This document shows, in pieces, positions 13,121 through 19,878 of a DNA stretch of 21,094 bases (its first letter is position 1; every line of letters starts with the position of its first letter). Source of the stretch: a virus; the IMG/VR virus record IMGVR_UViG_3300040809_000007, positions 1 through 21,094 of that record; one strand, written 5' to 3'. Below the pieces are notes generated by a model. That model was not told where the DNA came from. It was given only the letters and a program-made list of their open reading frames with translations, and did not search any database. Both the position numbers and the translations under genes were made by a program.

Positions 13121-13393
13121 ATGGCTACTCCAAGCAAGGGCAAAGCGAAAGTAAAGATCACTTCCACTGGCAAGAAGGTCTCCTATGGGCAGGCTGGAAA
13201 GGCCAGTGACGGTGGTTCTCGTGTACGAGCAGGCACTAAAAAAGGCGATGCTTATTGCGCAAGGTCTTTAGGTATTAAAAAGCAGTTATCTAAAAGACAA
13301 CAAAATGATCCAAACACGCCTAATAACTTGAGCCGTAAGCGCTGGAAGTGTAAAGGCGCAAAGTCTATGAAGAGCGGTGCTACTTATGAGTGA
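13121..13393 (+). CDS. small basic phage protein, unknown function
   Basis: This is a 90-residue, lysine-rich protein. It starts MATPSKGKAKVKITSTGKKV and then SYGQAGKASDGGSRVRAGT, KKGDAYCARSLGIKK and NNLSRKRWKCKGAKS. I recall this set (SYGQAGKA.DGG, KGD.YCARS, PNTPNNLSRKKWKC) from small hypothetical proteins of many tailed phages near head genes. The two cysteines C46 and C77 (AYCAR, KWKCKG) may bind metal. No function is known; binding to DNA or capsid would fit the charge. It has no visible ribosome site: the nearest GGGAG lies within the terminator stem. It overlaps the next gene by 8 bases. Confidence 0.75.
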   Translation: MATPSKGKAKVKITSTGKKVSYGQAGKASDGGSRVRAGTKKGDAYCARSLGIKKQLSKRQQNDPNTPNNLSRKRWKCKGAKSMKSGATYE

Positions 13394-13556
13394 CGGTCTA
13401 TACGCTAACATCCACAAAAAACGCAAACGCATCAAGGCTCAGAAGGCCGCTGGCAGAACACCAGAACGTATGCGCAAAATAGGATCTAAAGGCGCGCCAA
13501 CAGCACAAGCCTTTAGGAATTCTGCTAAAACTGCTAAAGGAGCTACATACGAATAA
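13386..13556 (+). CDS. short basic phage protein, unknown function
   Basis: This is a 56-residue protein starting MSDGLYANIHKKRKRIKAQK and ending with GAPTAQAFRNSAKTAKGATYE. The head 'DGLYANIHxKRKRI' and the KGAPTAxAF tail are familiar to me from short hypothetical proteins encoded next to head genes in many phages. It is strongly basic and probably binds nucleic acid or the capsid lining; this is inference. Its ATG lies within the end of the previous gene (8-base overlap), and its stop shares one base with the next start (TAATG). Both small proteins of this pair end in GATYE, as the scaffold ends in GATFE. Confidence 0.75.
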   Translation: MSDGLYANIHKKRKRIKAQKAAGRTPERMRKIGSKGAPTAQAFRNSAKTAKGATYE

Positions 13557-14038
13557 TGGCTACTGTCGCTCAAGTTGCAAAGTCCTCACTACAGAGGATA
13601 TTGGTACAAGCTAGTGAGGCTCCGCTAGAGCCTGACGAGTACCAAGATTTTATATTTTCTATGAATAATTACATGGCTGAGCTAGATGCCCAAGGCATTC
13701 AGCTTGGTTATACAGTTGTGTCTGATCTTGGTGATACTGTTACTATCCCAACAGGCGCACTGCGCGGACTTATCGCTAACATGGCGATTGAAGTCGCACC
13801 AGATTACAACGGAGTTGTCTCAGCAGGCTTAGCAAAAGCAGCTCGTGATGGTTTCAACACAATGCGTATGCTTGGTCAAAGCATGGGCAAATCTAAGTAT
13901 CCTTGTACGCTTCCTATAGGTTCTGGTAACGAAGATAACGACTTTGGATTGAATGGTCATTTCTATCCAGACCAAGAGGCATCAATACTTGCAGAAACCA
14001 CTGGCGCTATAGCCTTGGAGGTAAATACCAATGGTTAA
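13556..14038 (+). CDS. P22 gp4-like tail accessory factor (portal-to-tail adaptor)
   Basis: This is a 160-residue protein; P22 gp4 has 166. It has the helical start VAQVAKSSLQRILV, the EYQDFIFSMNNYMAEL helix, a GYTVVSDLGDTVTIP strand region, the IANMAIEVAPDYNG helix and the family's late motif YPCTLPIGSGNEDND (from Y115), which parallels YPSRMPTGSGN of P22 gp4, then HFYPDQE. gp4 forms a 12-membered ring beneath the portal and begins closure of the DNA-filled head. Position after the coat gene and before the gp10-like gene agrees with P22 order. An AAGGAG site lies too far (about 15 bases) from the ATG, so coupling to the previous gene is likely. Confidence 0.86.
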   Translation: MATVAQVAKSSLQRILVQASEAPLEPDEYQDFIFSMNNYMAELDAQGIQLGYTVVSDLGDTVTIPTGALRGLIANMAIEVAPDYNGVVSAGLAKAARDGFNTMRMLGQSMGKSKYPCTLPIGSGNEDNDFGLNGHFYPDQEASILAETTGAIALEVNTNG

Positions 14039-14873
14039 AAGAGCGGATGGACGCAAGAAGTCGGACTTTGTAGCACAGGATACAGTGCTTGCAAATTCCT
14101 TCATGGACTACTTTGTTAATAACACTAACTATCGAATCGCCTACTCTAATTTTGTAGCTGGCCTTGGCGTAACTGGCTCTATAGTTACCACTGGATCTGG
14201 CGTTGCTACTCCTGTTTTAGAGATTGACGGCACAGTTAATAAGATCCGCAATTTAGAAAACGGATCTGGAGTCATAACGTCTGTTAGCGCAACTAATGGT
14301 GTAGAGATTAAGCACAACTTCACAGCAGACAACACTGGATCGCCAGTGCTGCTCAACACCACAGCGGATTCTCCAACTATTGCAAGCATCTCGGCTGGAG
14401 ACGGAATCAGCGTCACGGCTGTAAGCAACTCTATTGAAATCGCTTCGATAGCTGATCAAATCTTTGCACAAACTACAATGCACGAAAACTCGACAGCTAC
14501 TACCATCGCTGTAGTGGACACTGCTGTAAAAGTGGCTGGAACATTTGTAGCTGGAGATGTTTCAAGTTTTACTGCTGATAACACTGGCAAGCTAACATAC
14601 ACAGGAGGCACTACTTCAACTGTTCAGCTTGTTGCCTCGGTAAGTTTAGATGTTGTAGGGACGAATCAAGAGCTTACTGTCTACTTTGCGAAAAACGGCA
14701 CTGTTTTGCCAAACGCTAAAATATCCAGAGTGGTTACGTCTGGAAGCATAGGAAACGTAGGTCTGTTTTTTAATGTATCTATGACGGCTCAAGATTATGT
14801 AGAAATATATGTTTCTAATGGCACTAGCACTAATAACATAACTGTAACGGACTGTGTGTTCGGAGTATCTTAA
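14031..14873 (+). CDS. probable fibre or virion-surface protein with C-terminal beta-sandwich
   Basis: This is a 280-residue protein with GGAGG (14017-14021) nine bases before its ATG and an 8-base overlap with the gp4-like gene. A charged head (MVKRADGRKKSDFVAQD) is followed by a helix (FMDYFVNN) and then a Thr-, Ser-, Gly-, Val-rich region with repeated short strand patterns (GSGVITSV, GDGISVTAVSNSIEIAS) like a fibre shaft. The last 130 residues alternate hydrophobic strands (TAVKVAGTFVAGDV, VQLVASVSLDVVG, QELTVYFAKNGTVLP, DYVEIYVSNGT) in a way that suggests a jelly-roll or C1q/TNF-like head domain. It is placed between gp4 and gp10 homologues, where P22 has nothing. It may be a receptor-binding fibre or head decoration. 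Function is inferred from composition. Confidence 0.6.
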   Translation: MVKRADGRKKSDFVAQDTVLANSFMDYFVNNTNYRIAYSNFVAGLGVTGSIVTTGSGVATPVLEIDGTVNKIRNLENGSGVITSVSATNGVEIKHNFTADNTGSPVLLNTTADSPTIASISAGDGISVTAVSNSIEIASIADQIFAQTTMHENSTATTIAVVDTAVKVAGTFVAGDVSSFTADNTGKLTYTGGTTSTVQLVASVSLDVVGTNQELTVYFAKNGTVLPNAKISRVVTSGSIGNVGLFFNVSMTAQDYVEIYVSNGTSTNNITVTDCVFGVS

Positions 14874-16295
14874 ATGCCGAAGATAGTGCTTCCTATAGCA
14901 AATGGATTTTATGAAAGCGATAGTTTGCCTATCTCTGCTCAAGAATGTGTAAATTTCTATCCGAATATTGCTCAAGCTCCTGCGTTGAATCAGGAGACGC
15001 TATACGGTACGGCTGGACTAGAAGAAGTAGCAAACGCCAACAGCCTTACTGGTAACAGAGGCGCACACGAGATGAATGGTGTGCCTTACTTCGTTATTGC
15101 AGACAGACTGTACAGCATGGCTGCTGACTTCACGCTGACCTTCATTGGTGAGATAGCTGGCGATACCAGAGTGTCAATGGCTGATAACGGCACACAACTT
15201 CTTATCTTAGTTCCTGATGGAAACGGATACATATACAACCACGTTACTGACACATTCGCGCAAATCACAGATACAGACTTTACTGCAAACGGAAATCCTC
15301 AATTGGTTGTTTATATTGACGGATATTTCTGTCTTACAACTGATAGTAAGAAGTTTATTGTTAGCGCGTTAAATGACGGACTTAGCTATAACGCCTTGGA
15401 TTTTGGTACTGCTGAGTCTGATCCTGATGAGATTGTTGCTCCTATTGTTTTTAAGAACCAGTTGTTTATAGGAGGTTCGCAGACGATAGAAGCATTTCAA
15501 AACATTGGCGGCGCTGACTTTCCTTTTCAAAGAACTGGCTTGTTTTTATCTAAAGGTATTGCTAGTCCGTTTAGTATTCAGTCCTTGCAGGGTACGTTTG
15601 TATTTATTGGATTTGGTCAGAACGAATCTCCAGCAATCTGGGCTTTTGAAGGCAATGATGCAGTTAAGATATCTACAACTGCAATAGACAAAGAGCTAAG
15701 CAATCTTACGCAAGACCAAGTGACCTCTATTTACTCATGGGGATATGCTGAGAAAGGCGCTTACTTTGTTGGGTTTGCACTGCCTAGCAGAACATTAGTT
15801 TACGATATCATTACAAAGCGCTGGCATGAAAGGAAGTCTGTCATTGAAGGTGATCTTGGAGGCTACCGTGTTACTGCTTTGGTAAGAGCCTATAACAAGA
15901 TATGGGCAGGCGATTTAGTAGACGGCAGGATAGGAAACTTAGATCCTGATTTTTACACAGAGTACGGCACAGAGATTAGGCGCTCTATAGTGACTCAGCC
16001 TTTCCAGAACAACATGGAATCGTTTGTAGTTCCTGAGATAGAACTTACTGTTGAAAGCGGTGTTGGTAATGCCGCTGCTCCTGATCCTCAAATTGGCATG
16101 GCTCGTAGTCGGAACGCTAAGACTTGGAGTGACACTCGCTTCCGTAGCATTGGCAAGGTTGGTGAGTATAACCATAGACCTATTTGGCGCAGAAATGGCA
16201 GAGCAGCCAGATTTGAATTATTCAGGTTTACAATGAGCGATCCTGTAAAGCCTGTGATTATACAAATGACTGCTGACATAGAAGGTGTTCAGTGA
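14874..16295 (+). CDS. P22 gp10-like packaged DNA stabilisation (tail hub) protein
   Basis: This is a 473-residue protein; P22 gp10 has 472. The start MPKIVLPIANGFYESDS with CVNFYPN, the RVSMADNGTQLL segment (about 99-110), the stretch VYIDGYFCLTTDSKKFIVS, the SKGIASPFS segment, RTLVYD followed by a tryptophan (306-311), and the end GRAARFELFRFTMSDPV all recall the gp10 family. The family forms a hexameric ring below gp4 and holds the DNA in the filled head. The gene starts right after the stop of the fibre-like gene with no space. Strand-like repeats through the whole length agree with the beta-propeller-like fold of the tail hub family. Confidence 0.84.
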   Translation: MPKIVLPIANGFYESDSLPISAQECVNFYPNIAQAPALNQETLYGTAGLEEVANANSLTGNRGAHEMNGVPYFVIADRLYSMAADFTLTFIGEIAGDTRVSMADNGTQLLILVPDGNGYIYNHVTDTFAQITDTDFTANGNPQLVVYIDGYFCLTTDSKKFIVSALNDGLSYNALDFGTAESDPDEIVAPIVFKNQLFIGGSQTIEAFQNIGGADFPFQRTGLFLSKGIASPFSIQSLQGTFVFIGFGQNESPAIWAFEGNDAVKISTTAIDKELSNLTQDQVTSIYSWGYAEKGAYFVGFALPSRTLVYDIITKRWHERKSVIEGDLGGYRVTALVRAYNKIWAGDLVDGRIGNLDPDFYTEYGTEIRRSIVTQPFQNNMESFVVPEIELTVESGVGNAAAPDPQIGMARSRNAKTWSDTRFRSIGKVGEYNHRPIWRRNGRAARFELFRFTMSDPVKPVIIQMTADIEGVQ

Positions 16296-16543
16296 GCTAT
16301 AAATTAAATGTTGCGCAACCGATAATAGAACCTAATGGAACTATGAGTCAGGCGTTTAGACAGTTTACGCAAGAGGCTACCTTAAGCATTCCGATAGTTG
16401 GAGTCGGAAGTCCTGAAGGTGTTATAGAGGCTGTACAGTATAGTCTTTACTTAGACAGCGCAGGCTCTGCTGGAGCTATACAATACAGGAAAATGCTTCC
16501 TAGTATTGGTGGCGACAGAAAACAAGGCTGGATTCTTGTTTGA
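16292..16543 (+). CDS. small tail-associated protein, unknown function
   Basis: This is an 83-residue protein starting with GTG inside the stop of the previous gene (GTGA). It contains QPIIEPNGTMSQAFRQFTQ, then GVGSPEGVIEAVQYSLYLDS and, near the end, IQYRKML with a final GWILV. The pattern 'GSPEGVV.A..GSLY.d..g....Y.K......GW' is one I know from short C-terminal segments of phage fibres and from small separate tail proteins. In P22 the next gene here is the needle gp26, but this protein shows no trimeric coiled coil and is far too short. It may be a small structural tip protein. Confidence 0.66.
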   Translation: MSYKLNVAQPIIEPNGTMSQAFRQFTQEATLSIPIVGVGSPEGVIEAVQYSLYLDSAGSAGAIQYRKMLPSIGGDRKQGWILV

Positions 16544-17004
16544 TTACCAGAACAGTAGACGCTGAGTTTATAAGATCATTCGTTACCGGATCTGATGTGT
16601 TTGATGAGATTAGCGAGGATGACTTCTCACGAGATGAGTGGTATCCAGATATGCACTCAGGCTGGTTTCTTCATACGGAAGATAGTGAGGTTTGTGGACT
16701 CTGGATGGCTGAGATGCGCAACGGCATCACCATAGAAATTCATCCAATGATCTTAAAAGAGTTCAGAGGAAAGAAAGCGTACAAAGGCGCTAAAGAATTT
16801 TTTACTTGGATAACAAAGAACACCAAGTATGAAAAGGTAAACGCAGAGATCGCCACTTGCTTTCCTAATGCCAAGATGTTTGCGGTACAATGCGGCATGA
16901 AGCTAGAAGGCACAATCAGGCGGTCTTTTAAAAAGAACGGCGAGATACATGACCAATGGTTACTAGGCATCACTAGAGAAGAACTAGAGGCGAGATATGA
17001 GTAA
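16540..17004 (+). CDS. GNAT-like acetyltransferase, P22 gp14-like position
   Basis: This is a 154-residue protein that starts with TTG inside the previous stop (TTGA); the next in-frame ATG is at residue 38 and would remove the first strand, so TTG is preferred. Strand-like segments SGWFLHTED, VCGLWMAEM and TIEIHPMI are followed by LKEFRGKKAYKGAKEF (72-87), resembling the R/Q-x-x-G-x-A acetyl-CoA loop. CGMKLEGTIRRSF and HDQWLLGI end it as in GNAT enzymes (GF..EG..r). P22 gene 14 lies at the same place, before the ejection genes, and to my memory belongs to a GNAT-like phage family (DUF2824). The substrate is unknown; a virion or host protein is possible. Confidence 0.72.
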   Translation: MITRTVDAEFIRSFVTGSDVFDEISEDDFSRDEWYPDMHSGWFLHTEDSEVCGLWMAEMRNGITIEIHPMILKEFRGKKAYKGAKEFFTWITKNTKYEKVNAEIATCFPNAKMFAVQCGMKLEGTIRRSFKKNGEIHDQWLLGITREELEARYE

Positions 17005-17575
17005 GTTAGTCAAAACACTATTCGGCGGCGAGTCTGATGAAGGCATTGAACGCCAAGAGAAAAGTAATCAACTTTTACGAGACTTCCTTGCTCGTCAAGA
17101 GTCTATGGCTAGAGCTGATATCCGAAAAGCTATGCCAAGCCAATATGGTGCTTTTACAGCAGGTCAGCAAGCTGGCTTAGATGTTTACGGTCAATCCATG
17201 CCTCAACAAGCTAATGCCTTTGTTGGCGGCAACGTGGCAGCTCAAGGAACATTGTTATCTGGGATGCCTATGTATGAGCAGGCAATAAGAGGCAGTGATG
17301 TTAATTACGCAGCTTTGCAACCATATCAAGGCAGTTACGATATGGCCTTTACTCAGCAGCAGTTACCTGATGCGGTAGCTAATCCTGCGTATTTAGCTGA
17401 AGCAACGACAATAGATCCAGTAATGCAGCACTTAACTCCAGAGTACCGTAACCAACAGGCACAAATGATGCAAATGGGTAATGGAACTACAATGAATCCA
17501 ACGGCTAACTCATTGGCTGGCATGGGTATGGACGAAGCTGTTTTAGCTGAATTGCAAGCAATGGGGCGATTATAA
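16997..17575 (+). CDS. probable ejection protein, P22 gp7 position
   Basis: This is a 192-residue protein overlapping the acetyltransferase-like gene by 8 bases and sharing one base with the next start. It is rich in Gln, Met, Ala and Gly (MPSQYGAFTAGQQAGLDVYG, then QQQLPDAVANPAYL, NQQAQMMQMGNG), with a charged helical start (IERQEKSNQLLRDFLARQES). P22 gp7 (229 residues) is an ejection protein with similar place and composition, but I see no sequence motif linking them. It would enter the cell with the DNA and help form a conduit. The call is from gene order. Confidence 0.6.
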   Translation: MSKLVKTLFGGESDEGIERQEKSNQLLRDFLARQESMARADIRKAMPSQYGAFTAGQQAGLDVYGQSMPQQANAFVGGNVAAQGTLLSGMPMYEQAIRGSDVNYAALQPYQGSYDMAFTQQQLPDAVANPAYLAEATTIDPVMQHLTPEYRNQQAQMMQMGNGTTMNPTANSLAGMGMDEAVLAELQAMGRL

Positions 17576-19857
17576 TGGCTAGACAAGATAGAGAAGAAGA
17601 TTACACAGAAGGTCTTGGCGGCATAAGTATACCTAGCGCTGAAGAAATAGTCGTTCAGTTTGTTCAAGCTAATCCAAATGCTGATCACAACCAAATAGCG
17701 ACATTGATCCAACAAACTGGTGCTGACCTTAACTCAGTTGCTGATACTTTAGGCGTGCCAAGGAATGTCGCTAACGAAGCTTTTAACGCAGCAATTAGCC
17801 AACAGACTCCTGTTCAGACAGCGGCTAATGAGGCTCAGGCTCAGGTTGTTCAGGCGGCTCAGCAAGCCGTTGTTGAAGAACTATCAGGTTTAGACAAGGT
17901 AGCTGATTTTATCGCTTCAGGAAAAGCAAAAACCGATCAAGAAATTTACCGTGAAATGGTAAAAAATGATGTTCCACTGGAGGAAATAGCAGCTCGCATC
18001 AATTATCCAATAGATGAAGCTACTGTTCGATTTACTCGCGCTCAAGAACTGGCTCAGATCGAAGACATTGTTGCTGGCGGCTTAGAGCAAGCAAAAAAAG
18101 ATTTTCCTAACGGAATTCCAGATAATCTTATTAAACGCTACGCCATAGAGACTAATCAATCTCCTGCCCAGATAGCGACAAACATGGATAACTTTGGCAT
18201 TTCCGTAGATGACTACGCAAGAGCCACTGGCAGGCCGTTGGCAGAAGTACAGGCGATGTACAACTCCGGTAAAGGCATTACCGAAGTAGTAGGAGACACA
18301 GGAAACATAGTTGCAGGAAACGAAGTGGCTGGTGGAACTGGAGCAGGAGTTAGCTCTGGAACAAACTCTGTGGCTTCATCAACGGCTGTAGGAGGACGCG
18401 CAGGAGCAGGCGGTCAAACTGGCTTAGCTGGATCGGAAAGAGCGTTGGCAGGCGGTGTTACGGCTGCTGCACAAGCTATTGAGTCAGGAGCAGGACAAGC
18501 TAGAGCAGATCTTCTTGGCGGCACTCAGATTGCTCGTCAGGACTTAACTCAAGGCGCTCAAGAAGCTGGCGGTTTAATTCAGTCAGGCACTGGATTGGGA
18601 CTAGAGGCTCTTGGCACAGGTCTTGGTGCTGCAAGGCGCGATATTTTGGGAGGCGCACAAGCTGGACTTGGCGCGTTGTACCAAGGTCTTGGCGGTGCTA
18701 GGACTGATCTTCAGGCCGCTCAACAAGCAGCTAATCAACAATACGGAGCAGGTCTTGGAGACATCACGGCGGCTCGTGATCTCGCGTCTCAGCAAGTTGG
18801 TCAAGCCTTTGGTCAAGCTGGTCAGATGTTTGATCCGTATCGTCAGGCAGGCACTGCGGCGCTACAACAGCAAGCCGCATTGTCAGGCGCGTTAGGCCAA
18901 GAGGCATTTAATGAAGCTTTCCAAAACAGTCCGCAACAACAGTTTTTGCGCGAGCAAGGTGAAAGAGCGGCTTTACGCACAGCGGCAGCTAGAGGCGGTT
19001 TAAGTGGCGGCAACGTCATGAAAGAACTTTCAAGGTTCAACACTGGCCTAGCTTCTCAAGACTTACAGAACCAAATAGCTAATCTTCAGCAACTAGGATC
19101 GCAAGGTCTTGGCGCTAGTGGTAGTGCTGCTCAGTTTGCCGCTCAAGGCGGCGCTGCTCAGGCAGACTTACAGACTCAGGCTGCTCAGCAACTAGCTGCA
19201 CTGCGTGGTCAAATAGGACAGTCTCAGTTAGGTACAGGCCAACAGCTTGCAGGACTAGGCACACTGGCAGGACAGCAAGGACTTAGTACATTAACAGGTG
19301 CAGGCCAGCAGCTAGGAAATCTTGGCGTTACTGGCGGCACTTTGGGAATGCAGGCTCTCACAGGTGCAGGTTCTCAGTTGGCTGACATAGCCAGTGGCAG
19401 AGCTTTAGCGCAGTCTCAGTTAGCTTCTCAAGCAGGCCGTGGCCTTGGTGATATAAGCATGACCGGAGGAATGACTGTTGCTGATTACCTCTATGGAACT
19501 GGCGGCGCACTGTCTCAAAACAGAATGCAAGCAGGCCGTGATATTGCCAACAACATAACCAACCAGATAAATGCTTTGGCTCAGTACCAAGGTGACCAAG
19601 GTGTTGGTATGGCTGATCTGATCGGTCAGCAAGCAAATATACTAGCTGGCATCCAAGGCGGCGCAGGTTCTGGAATGTCTAACATGATTGGCGGCACTGC
19701 TGGTCAGCTTGCCGGAGTAGCTACAGGAACTGGTACTGCTTACAATCCAACTGGAGTTGGAGGCACAAGTCAAGTTTCTGGAATATTGAATAGAGCGGCT
19801 GGAGATGAAGGTAACTTGGCTGGCTCTGCTCTGGGTAATATTCCTATTCTTACTTGA
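17575..19857 (+). CDS. large Ala/Gly/Gln-rich ejection protein, P22 gp20 position
   Basis: This is a 760-residue protein. Residues about 20-225 hold several helical units of similar pattern (HNQIATLIQQTGADLNSVA; LEEIAARINYPIDEATV; SPAQIATNMDNFGISVDDYA; RPLAEVQAMY), like repeated short three-helix or HTH-like modules. About 230-410 is low-complexity Gly/Ala with 'GLGxARxDLxxG' repeats. Around 419-510 is a conserved phage motif: FDPYRQAGTAALQQQAAL, NSPQQQFLREQGERAAL, and GGLSGGNVMKELSRF, which I know from DNA transfer/ejection proteins in many phages. The rest is Gln/Leu/Gly repeats. P22 gp20 has 471 residues, so this one is longer. It is likely released into the host envelope with the DNA. The stop is followed by 21 bases and a new ribosome site. 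Confidence 0.72.
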   Translation: MARQDREEDYTEGLGGISIPSAEEIVVQFVQANPNADHNQIATLIQQTGADLNSVADTLGVPRNVANEAFNAAISQQTPVQTAANEAQAQVVQAAQQAVVEELSGLDKVADFIASGKAKTDQEIYREMVKNDVPLEEIAARINYPIDEATVRFTRAQELAQIEDIVAGGLEQAKKDFPNGIPDNLIKRYAIETNQSPAQIATNMDNFGISVDDYARATGRPLAEVQAMYNSGKGITEVVGDTGNIVAGNEVAGGTGAGVSSGTNSVASSTAVGGRAGAGGQTGLAGSERALAGGVTAAAQAIESGAGQARADLLGGTQIARQDLTQGAQEAGGLIQSGTGLGLEALGTGLGAARRDILGGAQAGLGALYQGLGGARTDLQAAQQAANQQYGAGLGDITAARDLASQQVGQAFGQAGQMFDPYRQAGTAALQQQAALSGALGQEAFNEAFQNSPQQQFLREQGERAALRTAAARGGLSGGNVMKELSRFNTGLASQDLQNQIANLQQLGSQGLGASGSAAQFAAQGGAAQADLQTQAAQQLAALRGQIGQSQLGTGQQLAGLGTLAGQQGLSTLTGAGQQLGNLGVTGGTLGMQALTGAGSQLADIASGRALAQSQLASQAGRGLGDISMTGGMTVADYLYGTGGALSQNRMQAGRDIANNITNQINALAQYQGDQGVGMADLIGQQANILAGIQGGAGSGMSNMIGGTAGQLAGVATGTGTAYNPTGVGGTSQVSGILNRAAGDEGNLAGSALGNIPILT

Positions 19858-19878
19858 TAATAATTTATAGGTACAAAA

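Noticed and set aside
14031-14873. Target of a diversity-generating retroelement
   Set aside because: No reverse transcriptase gene and no second near-identical template copy of the fibre gene's end was noticed within the window.
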